Notes: a model not told the origin generated them from the sequence alone. A DNA stretch of 64,000 nucleotides from Athripsodes cinereus (GCA_947579605.1 OX388314.1:18039982-18103981); one strand, 5' to 3'. Positions 24,345 to 39,110 are shown, counted from the stretch's first letter. Numbers and translations: made by a program.

Positions 24345-27300
24345 GATCGGCTGAGTTGTCTTCTTATTTTTGTTAATTTCAGCCAAGTTAGATCAATAAA
24401 AGGTTTCATTGTATCAGATAAAGATTTAAAGAAAATTGGGTTCATCAGACCTTCAAGATTAAATGCATACTTATAGGTATGCTGTTATATAGAATAACAT
24501 TAATTTCAAATTATTTATCTATAAAGGTGAAGACATAATTTCTATGAATAAATTTTGATTGTAAATATTACACAAATAAAATTTGTCTTCGTTAGTTACT
24601 TATTGACTAAGATATCTTTAGTTGACATTTTCAATTCAGCGATGAGTGATGATTTTTACATAATAATTTCATTACTTTGTAAAAGTTTGAATAAACTGCT
24701 TAATTTAATTATTCCTGGCGAGTTTTGTATGAGTTATATAGATGACTTTTAATTATTGGATTAATTATTCAAGTTTTTCTTTAAGTAATACTAGTAAAAC
24801 GCACATTCAATTTTTTTTGTAAGGGATAGACTTGATTTGTATTTATCCTTGTAACCTTTATACGATTGGGTCCCCTTGACAAATAATGTAGATATTTATA
24901 GTCGTGTTTTTTTATTGAATATTGTGATTCTTACGGATCTATTTGTGGTTCATGAAAATTAAATCGATAATACATAAAAACAATTAAATACCGTGTAGAC
25001 AGTACGCAGTATGATAAATACTAAGTTTTTCACAATTTTAATATGGAAATATGAAATTAAAAAATAAACTACTATAGCTATAAATTACACTGACAATACG
25101 CAAGTAGTTCTAATGAGAGTAAGCCTTGATATATGCCATGGTTTCTAACGATCACTTGGATCAAATTCTCAAACACGACCATGTGAAAAGCTAACATTTA
25201 TTTTGATTCTCCATTAGGTAAGTATCTATTTTAAGTAATTCTGCTTTAATTGGTTTATTAAATAATCAATACTTTAGAGTACTGTTGGAATTGTTAATTA
25301 AGTACAGATTGTTCAAATTGGGATTCAAAAGTTTTTGGTACAAGTTATGTCGTCAACCTTTTAGTTATTAACGAAAATAACTATTTGTTTGAACGTAAAA
25401 TATTGAAAAGAGGAAATTGACTCTTAGCCTTTAAGACCCTTTCACACAATACAAGGCTCCTACGAGTAGAACAATGATATGCCATCCACATTTACGTATC
25501 ATTATTTTACTTGTAAAACGAGTAAAATATTGATACGTAAAATAAGATACGTACCTACTACGAATAAAACAATGATATTGTTGGTAGTTATTGGCGCGAG
25601 GAACTGATAGACAATATTGTATCCGAATGAATAGCCAATGCCCAATATTAGATGTAAGAACGAGAATAAAGTACCAATGTGCGTAAGCTGTGAATGTTTT
25701 ATTTTAATTACCTATTGACAAAGAATTTTCCCAAATGTTGACTTGTTACTTGTGATGTACTTTCAATTAACCGTCTGTAAACTTTTTAATTAACAGCGAT
25801 TTTCAATTAGAATCGTAGTCGTTGCGAAAAATAAACAAACAGAAGATACCTACCACTGTGAAACAAAATTCATTCAACAAAGTTCGAATGTCAAAACCAC
25901 TTATTGCTTGGTTTTGTTGAAACATGAAAGCAACGTTCTACCAATTTATTCGTCTTTCACCGTTCACGTAAACGTAGTCTACCCACACTACTTGACTGAA
26001 TATAGAAGTCCCATGTATATATTTGAGTCTGTTCACGTGTATGAATAAAATATGCTTGTATCAGATATATAAACAGGAAAAATAATGCCCTCCATACGAT
26101 CTCTCATATATTTAACGTCTTTCGAGATGTCTTATTTATTTTCAAAGATAGGTATTAGGTACAACTTTGTGAAGGGTTCGCCTTCACCACAGGTAAATAC
26201 CTACAATAATATGATGGTAGCTGAGTTAACTCTCCTTAAAGATGAAAAATTTAGTGTAATTACGGGGAAAACCCCCAAAGAAATACTAAAATAACAAATA
26301 TATTACTAGACATCTAAGGCAGCTGATGATTCAATTACGAACAAACCGATCGTTAACTTAACACGAGTAGAAGAAAAGGTGTAAATCTTGTGTGCTTATG
26401 CTTATAAAAATTGTTAATTGAATTTGATGATTATGTCCTCAGCAATATAAGGTTTAGAAGCTAGTCTAAAATAAAGTTTTATTCTAATGGAAGCGGTTAT
26501 TTCTCTTCAACACAGAGAAGTAAACTCAATGTGGAATGGGAAGGTGCTGACAGTATCATTTTGTACTTTCAAGAATCTCTGTAGATAGTACAATTGAAGA
26601 AATTATTAAATTTTCCTTAAAATATGAGGTTTGTGTGTCTTAGCACAAAGTAATTACATTATAAAAGTATTGTTTCATTTGCATTAAAATACTTAAATTA
26701 TAGTATTTGAGATTATATTTAAAAAGGTAAAACATTTTACTCTACATATATGAGTTGCCTACAGGAAAGCCAGTTTAGAACTTGATTTTTTGTTTCTGCT
26801 TACACAATGTGATCTTGGGAGGAGTGTTAGTATTTTGCAATAGACTCGATGTTTTTATTCAGAATGTATAAGGTATAATCTCAATTGAATATGTTCTTAT
26901 CTTCCAAGAACTACATTCAAGAATGAGTAGGTCCTCTGGTTCTGCTTCTTCTCTACAATTCATAAATAAGTTACAAGCAGAATCTTGAAAAGTAAGTTGC
27001 TACTACGGGACGTAAAGTATGCAGATATTGTCGAGAAAATTACTTTCCAGAGTGGATAGACTATTTCCACTAGAACCTATCATAGATTTCTACAAACTCT
27101 TTAATACTCTTATTCCGAAATAATAATATTTCGAACATTTTCTATGGCATACTCTCTTTGGAGAAGATTCTCCGATTTAATTACTTGGTTCAACAATTTA
27201 ATTGTTTTGAGGATTTCCCATTATCGATAGCTACGGTAAGTAGACTTCCCATTAATAGCATGTCAAATGATGAAAATTTATTGTGTTATACGTAACGACG

Positions 27301-28200
27301 GGTTATTAGTGTAAAACAAAGGCACAGTACGAAATAATATTATATTAGTATATAACATGTCAGTGGCATGTCTAGAGTTTCTACACTGGGTATGATAATA
27401 TTTAAAAATACTCGCTTCAACAATAATTTCAAAAATCTAATTTAATTACAAAAAAATAACACAATACAATAAAATCTGTAAAATTGGACTACATATTATA
27501 TAATAATGGTCACATATCCAAGTTTACCGCTCTTATTCAACTTTTGTTTTACGATGAAAAACGATGCATTCGACTACGATCATAAGCCTGGATTATTTTT
27601 CTGTATAAATCACGATACCTGCATAATAATGCACAATCATTTATGTGTAGCGTATTATCGAGACATAGGTAAATATAGCAGAAATAAGCCTCGAAGCAAA
27701 ACAAACGCTATATTTCTTTATACCTATAAGTACCTACAGCTGCACTAAGACACTAGTATTAATTTCAGTGAACAATTCTCGTATCGCTATATATATTCAT
27801 CATTTTTTATAATTCAAGTTGTAAACAAACGAGTAAACTCAGATACAGCCTGGCTTTTCGACTTGTATGGCAGACACGCCATTGATATAAATACACAGCT
27901 ATAATATTATAATGTTCTAAATGCGCAGATGTTTACATGTGCAGATGCAGTCAATATTTCTTACCGATCAAGTCATCATGGAAGAAGAAAGGTTGCAAAA
28001 AAAACTCAACTAGATTCAATATTTTGAAAGCAAAAAATACAAAAAAAGAATTTACTAAGAATGACTAGATGCCGTTCAAATAATGATGACATGACATTTA
28101 ACTTTATTCGATAGAATTTTAGCCTTTTTGAAAACATTGACAATAATGTTTAGACGATTTGACTTATTAGAACGACTAGAAATAATTCTTTATTAGTTTT
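24345..28200. other. Gene-free AT-rich stretch with a small hairpin
   Basis: No exons recognised. A 49-base inverted repeat lies at 25492-25540, with arms TTACGTATCATTATTTTACTTGT and ACGAGTAAAATATTGATACGTAA around AAA and two mismatches. The string AATTAAGTACAGATTGTT at 25296-25313 also flanks the hairpin element at 47.4 kb. Confidence 0.5.
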
Positions 28201-28262
28201 TTTTAAAGATATATCTGGATTTTGTTATAAACCCTAATACAACCTTATACACCTTGCACGAT
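28201..28262 (-). mobile_element. SINE 3' fragment
   Basis: TATCTGGATTTTGTTATAAACCC followed by TAATACAACCTTATACACCTT matches, in reverse, the 3' body of the SINE copies at 42824 and 47015. The tRNA-like head is missing. Confidence 0.6.
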
Positions 28263-31200
28263 GAATTGAATGAATTGATCACCTGAAAACATTGTTAACA
28301 ATTTGTTTTCGAATTGTTTTTTTATTAATTGAGATAATAAATAATATGTTTAAATTGCAATAGTTACGGGAGTATTGTAACAAAGCTAGGATTTATGTAC
28401 TTACATTATTACTAACTAAAAGCATCCCTTCGTATTGAACTGTGTTTCATCACCGAAAGAGTATAGAAATTCCATTACAATTCACTAGGTTTAGTAAGTT
28501 ATATTAACATTTCAGATAGTATTATTACTTCAAAGGTTCTCTCATAACTAAGGTGCTCAAGCGAAACGAATGTATTTCGACTTTAGCAGAATCTACTTGA
28601 TCAAGTATTGACATCAGCTTATACTTATTTATTCAAAATCAATAATAAATGTATTTGAATTATACCAAATGAAAATGAATGCACAAAATTTTTCATATAA
28701 TTTGTTATTTTTGAAGCCCCATTTAAAAGCGTATCTGTCACGTTTCAAAATTACCAAAAAAACAGTATAATTTGAATGTCATTTCTAAATATATTTTTTC
28801 TACTACGAGTGTATAATTTCAACATGACTCCGAAACAATATTTTTATCCAGAATAGTTCTTCGAATGAAATAAACCTTTCACCTTTTTCTGTAAGTTTTT
28901 GAATGCACTGTAAAAGACAAGTATACATATGTAACAAGATCACTTTAAAGACTATGACATTTATTAATTCAGGGAGATAAGGTATTCCTCTTATCGTTAC
29001 AATCTTATTTTTTGAGACACGAAGGGGATTACATACATGTTTATATCACACTATTGGTTCACTGGCTACTCTAAATGTGGGATATACTCGGTGTTATACA
29101 AAAAATATATGTTTATTCCTTACAAAATTATCTTAACTCGTGAGTGTTACTGAAAGTTAGTGTCAATGTTCCCAAATGCCAACCGCAGCCTCTCGCATTA
29201 ATTCAACGAAGCGAACCACAGTGAGCCTACATGTTAGTAATTTACTATTATACATAAGGACGTGTAACTTAGGAGTAATATTATTGTGCTCATATATGTA
29301 GAATAGGATAGGACAATACATAACGAGTAGTTAAAAGGATCAACTTGAGAGGAGATACTTACTAGAGAATTAATGTTCGGTTTTGAATTAGCAAGAAACC
29401 TTTAAGGAATTCATATGTTTACTTACATGGAGACTGCAGTGGTCAGTTTTTTGCACAATTGTACAAGTTATATTATAAATTGTCACAGCATTTCCCTCAA
29501 GTCTCATAACCAGCACGTCAACTTCATGTAGTAAACATACAAGATATCCACTTTGTGCCAATAAAATTTAATAAAACTAGGATAGATGGCATACCTCATC
29601 GCTTAATTGATATGTTTAATATCTTATTAGATTTCTAATACATTATAATATTCTCCATGTTTCTCCATATGTCTGAGGGACCAGTTGTGGGACATGACAT
29701 GATGATATGAACATAAAATAAGAGTGTATAACGTAAACCTAAGCTGCAGACAGCTCATAAATATCTATAAAGACAGGATTTTTTTCTCGGATCACATTCC
29801 ATTTCAATTAAATTGATAAAAACCAACCTACAGCTTAATATTATTTGATCTGTGACTCATTTGATAGCATTTGTACTCAAGTGTATAACAATAAAATAGG
29901 ACCAATGTTGAATCCTCTGTATAATAAAAGGCTTTTATGATCATTTTAAGAGAATATTATGTCATTATAAATACGAACGGAATACATATTACGTTGAGTA
30001 AATAACACGTTTATTTTTTTCGCTCACGTTTTTCTGAAAGTAATCCATGGGAATTAAAATTATTATTTTTTTTCATTCAAAGAATCTATAAATACTATAC
30101 CATCACAATATATCCCACTATGAACCGGGAAAAATTAATCTGTCATATTATTTATTTATTCATTATTTAAATATTATTTCATAGAGTACATTATAGGTAT
30201 ATATTAAACAAAGTAGCAATTTTAAAATAATAATGGCCAAAACATGCATGTGACAAGATGCTGAATCCTGAATTGGAATCAATAGAATGGTTAAATAGGA
30301 GAAATTCAGTGTTATAAAATGTGGATTGATGATCTATGATTATTTTCATGGCTGAGAGGAAATGGCGCAAATGGAGCAAAAATAACCTAAAAAAGATCGC
30401 AAATGGAGAAATATGGAAGAGTACCCTTCATTTAGCAGTAGAGAAATGGCTTAAGAGTCATAATTTATTATAGCGGGAATCTCAGTCCTGTGGTTTAGTT
30501 TTTTTTTTTATCAAATCATTTTCAGTACATATTGAGTATAAACAAATATTAACACTTCTTATAAAGAAACTATGGTTTGTTTTCAAAATAAAAATAATGT
30601 TTACCTTGTACCTACATAATATCTACGTGTCAATATGAAAAAAAACTTCAGTGTGGAAATCAAGTAACCTCTCTTGAACTCAAGTCTACTTACTAATATA
30701 AGGGTCATTTACACTTGTTTGTCAGAAATCAATCCCGTCTCAAGTAGGTACCTACTGTGTTTTGAAACTTTCACACATTATCGAGACAGTCTTACCATAC
30801 GTTACACTTAATATTTGAGTTTGTACCTAATCTCACTTAACAAGCTCAACTCTTCTCCATTATTCTCAAATTTCATTAAATCCACATCAAACTTATATTA
30901 ATTTCGTTCATTATTAAGTTAAAGCTTTGAAAGAACTCAAACTTAATACTTGATGAACTTACAATATCACATATTATCACGTTTATCTTCAATATCAATT
31001 AATGTTTTCTTCCATTATATTTTGACATGTGGATCAAGTTTTCAACAATCATCGTTTTCAAACATTAAACACGTTAAATAAAGTTTCCAAATAAGAAATA
31101 ATTTATTAATACTTTTTTGTCAAAACAAAACAATAAAAATGTGACTTCAATGAATGTTATCATAAAAAATAAAAGTTAATTTATGCACAAAACGTTAAAG

Positions 31201-33221
31201 TTTTCAACGTCTTGTCCTTACAATTTGTGAATAATTTATTCTTTTTGCTTGGCATATTACGTATTTCCTCGGGTAAGTAGGAGTTTTGTAAGAAATATCC
31301 ATTACATTTTATTTTCTGGGTTATGATGGGGGTGGTAACTTTTCTTATGAAACTGTAACGATTATCATAAACCAACATTCATCTTCTAAATGTTTTCTTG
31401 GGGTTAGCTCGTTGAAATATGAAGATAAGAAATAATACTTTTTGCTTTAATCAAGATAAGAAGATAATAATATTATCACCCAATTCCTTATCTACAGAAT
31501 TCGATTAATTTAAGAACTTTTATGTAAATGAATGATAAATTTCAAATATTTAACCAATGAAAGCGATTGAAATTTTCCACAACAATAATTCATGTTCTTT
31601 ATTAGGAAGTCCCAGAAATTTCTATTCTAATTTCTTCCCAACTATTATAACATGAATAGAAAATAAATACCTACCTGCAAGTGGTTTTTCAATTTTAAAA
31701 GTATATGTTGGATCGAATTTGCAAAAAAGCTAATAAATAAAAAATACTAGACAAATAAGAAAAACTTAACCATATTTGATCAATCTTTTCTAAAGTCCTA
31801 TAAAACTCATTCTCAAACATCCTTTTCATAAGCAAAAAATTAAATTTTACGATATAAGCGAGTAACATTTCTAAGATGCGCATGTGTCTTGTTCATTGTA
31901 CATTAATTTTATAGTTAAGAATTTATTGAAAAATTAACATGTAATTTTGTTTTTGATGTTGCCCGATATCCATCAAATTTACACACTTTCGTAATTTTTC
32001 TTATCTCTAAGAGATACATCGATGTGATTAAATCAAACCAGAGAGTTTCTTGATACACAAATAGGCAAACATCTTTCCTTTTCACCTCTTGAGTTAATAG
32101 CCCAATGAGGGTTACTAAGTATTTAGAAAATTGTGGTATGTGCTTGTTATCAATCATCTTGATAAAAGGAAAAGGAAGTGCTATGTTTTAATCAATGTCA
32201 AGCACACAAAGAACGAAATGGAATTAATTAATCATTGATTACTATTTGTTTCAGGTATACAAAAAAGAGCTATTGCAAACATTTGACCTTACTTATTTTT
32301 TAACTGGCAAAAGTAAATATTTTGTTATTTCTTCTGAAATATTATTTTCTCTGTAAATTTTTTATACGTATTTCATATGAAATTGTGTGCCTTAAATAGT
32401 TTGTATTTTATCTAACATGAAATGTGTCAGAGTTAAACAGCTTAATGTTTAAAAAAATACATTAAGCTTGCGAACTTTCAGGCTTTCAGTTCAGTAGAAA
32501 ATAACCTACGATTTTTGTGAAATAAAACAAAGCAAATATTTATTTCTCTATTTGTTTTTGTGTTCTATTTCACTATAGAGGAGAAGTGCATTTCAAGAGT
32601 ATTTGTTCCATTTTTTTCCAATTCGCTAATAACTTTTGATTATAGGTTTTCAAATATCCATTTTTATAATAAAAAAAGGAAACTTATTGTATAAATTAAT
32701 GATATTATTTTAAAGAAACTGAGTCATGATTAACACAAAAATTTACTCTACAAATTTTTTGCATGATCCGCAGTTTACTATCATTTTACGGTAATGATCG
32801 TCAATATAATATAAAAGTCGTACTTTACAGGCTGTTTTTAATATTGACTTTATTGTCAAGATTTTTTTTATATTCCTCTCAAATTCAAAAGTGTTATATA
32901 GTACTGAACAACTTAAATATATCCCCAGTCTCGCCGGTAATAAACTCAGCTATTTTATTCTTTCAAGTTTTCTTATTTGAGAAATAAGAAAGGGTTTTCT
33001 TAGAAACTTTTCTATTGAATGTGTTTTACTTTGTTATCAAAGTAATTTATTCCTTATAGAAAAAATACACAATGGTAAAAATTCTAAATTGTACAGCGTG
33101 CAAAGAATTTTCTGAGAATTTTAGAGAATATTTATCAAATTGTCCAGATTCTTTAATTCCCCAAGTTGTAACCCTCGTGGGTGAGATAAAGAGGACGAAT
33201 CATAAACTCGATTTAACTTAC
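28263..33221. other. Gene-free AT-rich stretch
   Basis: No convincing exons. A degenerate family A remnant is likely at about 28970-29100 (AATTCAGGGAGATAAGGTAT, and CTGGCTACTCTAAATGTGGG). The remainder is AT-rich unique-looking DNA. Confidence 0.45.
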
Positions 33222-33332
33222 ATATTTCTTTCGCTTTTCATATAGGTACATGCAATTATTCATGCACGCACTGATTTTTCTTACTCAATACACGCCATTC
33301 ATTGGGTATTAGATTCACGTGATCAAACTACG
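33222..33332 (-). repeat. Dispersed repeat family B, degraded copy 3
   Basis: TTTCTTTCGCTTTTCATATA, GCACTGATTTTTCTTACTCAA and TTAGATTCACGTGATCAAAC correspond in order to segments of the copies at 20663 and 49269. The terminal motif is not retained. Confidence 0.5.
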
Positions 33333-33867
33333 TAATCTGTAGAATTCCAATATTTGACTAAACATTTTATAATGTCTGAAATATTTCTTTATCACGTGTT
33401 CGATTTACTTCTCTTTTTTTTGTCATTACTACATATTCTTTGTGTATTTGATTTTTTATTTGTTAAATAATAAATTTCTCTTTGCTAATCCATAATCTTT
33501 CAATTTTTTGTAGGCATTTATGATAATCAGATAATGTACAATGTAAAACTAGACGTATGAAGGATTATCTCTAAAATATCTCACATTACATAATAGTTTT
33601 GAAACGGTTGTTTAATCGCTTATTATTCAAATTTATTCCCATTTAATCGTCTGAAAGCAATTTGATTCCGGGATTAACTGAGCGTAACACAAATTAGTAA
33701 AATGAGCGGAAACCTGAATGAGTATAGACAGAGTTTTATATAAAGAGTTTGTAAATCGATTAATCAAATTTGAGAATATTTGAACGAAAATTACATATTT
33801 TTACAAAACAACAAATGAAACTCATATCACTATTATCTACATAATAATAATTAACATTTTTAATTTC

Positions 33868-34029
33868 TGTGTGTGTGTGAGAGAGAGAGAGAAAAAAGGT
33901 TTGCCACCCATCCTAAATGTCTTTAGTTTTTGTTGGCACACAGAAGACGGCTTGCTTATTAGGTGCAGGTGGTCTGCTAGCTCTCCCACTTGCGGGATTT
34001 GTCGTGATGGTGTAGTAGAAGTAGTAGTG
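33868..34029 (+). repeat. Dispersed repeat family A, copy 1, with GT/GA microsatellite
   Basis: TTTGCCACCCATCCTAAATG and GTGCAGGTGGTCTGCTAGCT lead to the terminal motif CTCCCACTTGCGGGATTTGT then CGTGATGGTGTAGTAGAAGTAGTAG. Trinucleotide repeats at the end suggest a LINE-type tail. A GTGTGTGTGTGAGAGAGAGAGA microsatellite (33870-33891) sits just before it. Confidence 0.72.
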
Positions 34030-34572
34030 AAAATAAGGGGTACAGCAAAGCAGCAGGGGTACCTACGTTAGAGAACCATGTAGCTTGGTAAGACGAATAC
34101 GAGTATAAATTGATTTGCACGCTTTATAAAATTGACGGAGACATTATTTTAGTCTTGATAACCCATTGAAAGAGGCCCACCATCCACCCGGATACCGCAA
34201 AAATCTGGAGACATCCATTTAAAAATCATTTTATATATTCATCTAGAGATTTGAGGGTGGTACGTAACTCTGAAAAAGCTATTATAATATATGGCACCTT
34301 TAAAATGCTCTGCATGATCATTATGTGCAGAAGGCAAAACAAAAATTTGATATTTAATGACTTATCGAAATATAAGTTAAAAGCTATGTGTGAAAAGTAT
34401 AAGCAGACATCACCATTTTACCATTTTTATAGGCTTTTTTAACTCTTTTTCTTTTACATAATATTACACTAGTTTTTATTTTTGATTTATTAGGGATGAA
34501 ACACCCGAGTTTTAGTGAGTCATAACGTGAAAAAATATCATAAATTTAGTTCATATCGTAAACTGTCTGTAA

Positions 34573-35138
34573 GATAATATTAATGTAATATTGTACAAAT
34601 TTATAGCAATTTGTTAAGAATTGTATAAGAAAATTATCTACGTCAGAACAAAACACTGATGTAATTTCTGTTTTACTCATGAACAAAATCTGAATTATGA
34701 TAATATTGATGTAATGAACAAATTTATCGCTATTTGCTAAGAATTGTATAAGTGAAGTACCTATTTATAACGCCTGAAAATAATCTATGTCAGAACAAAA
34801 CACTGATGTAATTTCTGTTTTACTCATGAACAAAATCTGAATTATGATAATATTGATGTAATGAACAAATTTATCGCTATTTGTTAAGAATTGTATAAGT
34901 GAAGTACCTATTTATAACGCCTGAAAATAATCTATGTCAGAACAAAACACTGATGTAATTTCTGTTTTACTCATGAACAAAATCTGAATTATGATAATAT
35001 TGATGTAATGAACAAATTTATCGCTATTTGTTAAGGATTATATAAGTGAAGTACCTATTTATAACGCCTGAAAATAATCTATGTCAGAACAAAACACTGA
35101 TGCAAATTATGTTTTACTCATGAACAAAATCTGAATTT
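34573..35138. repeat. Tandem array with a 147-bp period, about 3.9 copies
   Basis: The anchor CAGAACAAAACACTGATG occurs at 34644, 34791, 34938 and 35085 (last copy with one change beyond the anchor), each exactly 147 bp apart. Units 2-4 are nearly identical; the first partial unit is divergent and lacks about 25 bases. A typical unit includes TTTCTGTTTTACTCATGAAC and AAGTGAAGTACCTATTTATAA. No open frame spans the array. Confidence 0.95.
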
Positions 35139-35662
35139 CGTTTATAATGTTTAATTTTCTGTGACCTTTATAATAATATTGATAAAACTAAGCTTCGACT
35201 AATACTCTAACAAACTATTTGTATGTAATATATTGGTTTATAAATTTTGCTTCAAATAATCTAAAACTATCAAACTGATAAATCAATACGAATATATTAA
35301 TACCGAGTCTATTGCTTTGACAAACTTGTATAGATAATACAACTAGTGTCAATTTTCACGAAGGTATCTAATTTCAACTTGATACTTAATAATAATAATA
35401 ACTAATAAATAATGAAATTAAAACTTGACATTGTTTTATAATAGAAAAAGTTCTTTTGAAGCTAAATTAAATTAATGTCATTATAAATTTTCTTTCCATT
35501 AATATCTATAATCACCCAAGGTTCAATATTTTTACATTGTTCATCGTTTTTGGAAATTCAATGCTTTAATCGATTACCTCCTTTATTGGTAAAGTTTCCT
35601 TTATAATTGGAGACAATGAAGAAAAAAATCCCATTTAGTGTAAGTACCTGAGATATCGTATG

Positions 35663-35830
35663 CAGTGGCGGTCATAGAATATGCGGGACCCAGGGCAAAT
35701 CAATTTGTGCTGGGTCCAAAGGGCGCATAAGCAAAATTCACCAACTAAATTTTAATTCCGATCCTCATTACTTTTTAAAAAGGGCAGCGCCCGCCACATA
35801 CCTCGTGCCGTACCTGGAGATATGTTTCTC
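35663..35830 (+). mobile_element. Possible left end of a hAT-like element
   Basis: CAGTGGCGGTC begins at 35663 and the same motif in reverse (GACCGCCACTG) ends at 54709. CAGNG termini are typical of hAT transposons. The body here (GGGACCCAGGGCAAAT, CTGGGTCCAAAGGGCGCAT) is unlike the surrounding AT-rich DNA. The other end is not identified. Confidence 0.35.
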
Positions 35831-35995
35831 CATAACAGCACACACATGCACAAACAGGATTTAATGTCGCATTAAAGAGAGAAATGCTCCGAGGGAGCAC
35901 ACACCAAAAATGTTGGTGCAAAAAGGGAAGGGAAGAAATGGGAATATGCCTTCCTCTCTATGCAGTATCGTTAGTTACTTGAAGGGGATATTAGG

Positions 35996-36125
35996 CTACC
36001 TTGTGGCCACCAAGTCTGCATGTCCTACAGGTCCAGATAATGGACCACGAACAGCAACGAGCATCTCCTCTCTTTTCCTACTGATGTCGGTGTGGGAACA
36101 ATCCCACAGAATATGTTCTCCTCAT
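35996..36125 (-). mobile_element. LINE C-terminal fragment (zinc-knuckle type)
   Basis: The - strand reads EHILWDCSHTDISRKREEML then GPLSGPVGHADLVAT and a stop. This is the typical Cys/His end of a non-LTR retrotransposon reverse transcriptase (jockey/R1-type groups: EHILW-C pattern). Surrounding sequence to about 35870 is probably part of the same insertion. Confidence 0.6.
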
Positions 36126-36239
36126 TACTCTTCTATAATTATATACCTATCCTCATTACTCTTCGATCTAGCACAACAGCCGATTCTTTCAACTGAGCTT
36201 TGTATGGAGTTTTCTAGGTATACTTTATCTTAATACAAA

Positions 36240-38831
36240 ATTATTATAATATGCCGCACGATTAGCCTACTAACTGTATCTTTTATTTTATTTATTTATT
36301 TATTTATTCTTTACTGTACATTGATAAAATACAATTACATAAAAGGTATACATCAAAATTACATACAATCAATATACAGAGGGCGAGTTTATCGCAAAGG
36401 CGCGATCTCTTCCAACTAACCCAAATCTTTTCATACTGACTTGTTCTCATCTCACTCATACAACGAATTTTTTAGTGTGCAATAATTAGATACGCACTTG
36501 TCATTAATCAATCTTCGTCTGGGATGTATTTGGGTTTATTTCAAATCCAGGTTCATCTTTCTTTTGAAGACTTAATAATTGATATTTTTTCTTCATAAAC
36601 TTATTTGATTCTATTGTAAAAAATATTGTCAAAGAAATCTGAAGCATAGCCTAGGAAACGTGTTGCTATGACAGCAATATGAAAGCTAGATGTTTTCATT
36701 ATATGTATCTATCGTACACACACACAATACCTTGAATAACTTGAATTGAAAATCACAGCACAAAGGAGTTAACGGAGATAGCGGGAGAAGTATATTTTAG
36801 GGGCTTCCGTCTATATTTCTATTCTAGATTCAACATTTTCCTCGCATTGTTTCAGAATGAAACTGTAAAATATACTACTACCTACCCGGAAACACTATTT
36901 CCCGTTCAGAACAGATACGACGACAACTCTCGGAGTTTTATACTCAGAATCAATAGTTTCACAAAAACGTGTAACTTTTTTATTGATTGGAATTGTTTGT
37001 GGAAATTTCTATTGTAAACAATACAATGAAAATAAATAAAAAAGAATATTTCATCCTCTTTTTAGACTATTATTTCAAAATAGATACGATTTGTTTGGTT
37101 ATATTCTAGGCAAAACCTAAACACAACAATAAAATAGTTATAAAAATCAGAATACAGTTTACTGATCTTCAACTTAAATAATAACACAAAAACCTTATAT
37201 AGTGTTTATGTACTTCTTTTTCATTATGACGGGCAGTCGTATGCCTTTTTCAAAAGCACTTAGCACAATTCAGTATAAAATATTATGAAAATACTAAAGT
37301 TTTGGATGCGAATCATGTTGATAATGGAATGAAAACCTCATACACCAACCAAAACCATAGTGTTTAAAATATTTACTAATTTTATTTTTTATTTATCATA
37401 TATTCGTTTAAAAATTAAAAAAAATGTAAATATTCTAAACATTTGTTGCTGACTGTTCGAACTAGCAGCCGATAAAGTATTGAACTTAACTGTTCCGGCG
37501 CCATTTAAAAGGGAGATCGCGATCCATTTGAGATCTGAAATATGAGATCCCAAAATGATGGTTGCTTCTATGGTTTGCAAAAATCATTTCAAAATCTTAG
37601 TATAAATACATATTAGTGCTTTATTCGTAATTTACTTGCTTTTGTTTTTTTTATTATTTATCAGATAACTTCTATACAAGCTCTCAATTTATATGGGGAC
37701 CGGTCAGAAACTATTATTGTCAGTAATTTGTAGATAATGAGTATCAGTAAAGTGACTCAATTACTCTAGTTCCACCTCTGATAAATGATATAGAGCACAG
37801 AATATAATATAACATGTTGAATTTTTCCTTTATGTGTGTGATTTATATAATTTCTCAGATGAAAGGTTACACCATTCAAAAGGTTTTAATAGTTCACAGG
37901 GTCGGGATAATATCACAAATGTCGATTCTCTTCTAATCAAAAGTTCCATTTCTATTCAAATGACACGGGTATTGTTTTTCACAATTTCCTAAAAGGTCAA
38001 ATTAAAACATTTATAATGTACGTGTTGGTGGTTTTTTTTGTTACACTCTCGATTTGGAAATATATTTCATTGTGTTAATGTTTACTAATATCCATCACTT
38101 GTGGAATAAAGATGATAAACAATTTGATGATTTGAATTTTTTGGAATTCCGTTAGAAATGTCAGAAAACAGCTGGTCTCTGATTCTTTCTTGTAAGTTTT
38201 GTGGCTTGTAAAAGGCAGGTATTTGAAAAGCATCACTTTTAAGACATGTTCAATTCAGCGATAAGGTATATCACTTATCCAGATGGCTTATTTTTTATGG
38301 CACAGTGAGGACATTTTGTATGTTTACTACACGTAATATCTACTGGCTATGCCGTTTGTGAGAGACACCTTGATGATTTAGACCTACATATAAATTGATT
38401 TTTTTAAATTTAATTTATCATATTCGAACAACGTATAAACGATAACAAAACATTTCCAAATAATTCAATATACCAATTTATCGTTTGATTACAATATAAA
38501 TTATTTAGAGAGAGATGAAATTGAAACTATTTCGTGATTTTAGAAAATAAACTTTCAAAACGAATCGTTTTATTCCCAAAACTAAAAGGAGCAAGTTTCA
38601 CAAAACATGCTGTCTGCGTTAAAATGAAATGATTGCAATAAATTAAATTAAATGTAGGCCACTACATGGACACTACTTCCAGAACAATAAAAATGTCTAC
38701 CCTAAGTCCTAAAGAAGAAAAATTACAGTATATTATGGTAGAAATTAAGTTATTATACAATACATTAAACAAGAGGTTATATTGTCGAATACCGTGACCA
38801 TTCAACAGAGTAAAATAAAAATAGGTATACA
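36240..38831. other. Gene-free AT-rich stretch with old repeats
   Basis: A TTTATTTATT run lies near 36285-36310. A degenerate family A copy is visible at about 38195-38370 (TTGTAAAAGGCAGGTATTTG, AATTCAGCGATAAGGTATAT). No exon recognised. Confidence 0.5.
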
Positions 38832-39110
38832 ATAGACCATTAAAGGTCACGTGGTCTTGTCTATGGATTTGCTTTTGCTTGGGGGGCAAACAGTCAGATT
38901 GCGCAAATCATCCTTGTAGGATGTTATGCCATAAGAGAAAAAAAAGAAAGTCAGACGACAAAATAATAACAAAATCGACACTGACAGTTTTTTTTATTAT
39001 TAGGTATTCTATAGGCGTTCCACCTAATATTACACCGTAATCGTCTGTTGTGTTGGGATGCCTGATGCCCCTCAATGATTTTTCTGTGACGTCATCCTTT
39101 AATGGTCTAT
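38832..39110. mobile_element. About 280-bp MITE, possible TA target (mariner-like)
   Basis: ATAGACCATTAAAGG at the left and CCTTTAATGGTCTAT at the right form perfect 15-base inverted termini. TA directly outside GACCATTAAAGG on both sides would fit the TA target of Tc1/mariner elements. The interior has no coding capacity. Confidence 0.72.

Noticed and set aside
34573..35138. CRISPR array
   Set aside because: The repeats are contiguous 147-bp units without short unique spacers, and the DNA is from a eukaryotic nucleus.
35910..36233. 107-residue + strand frame
   Set aside because: The opposite strand encodes a LINE C-terminus here, and the + strand frame has no family features.
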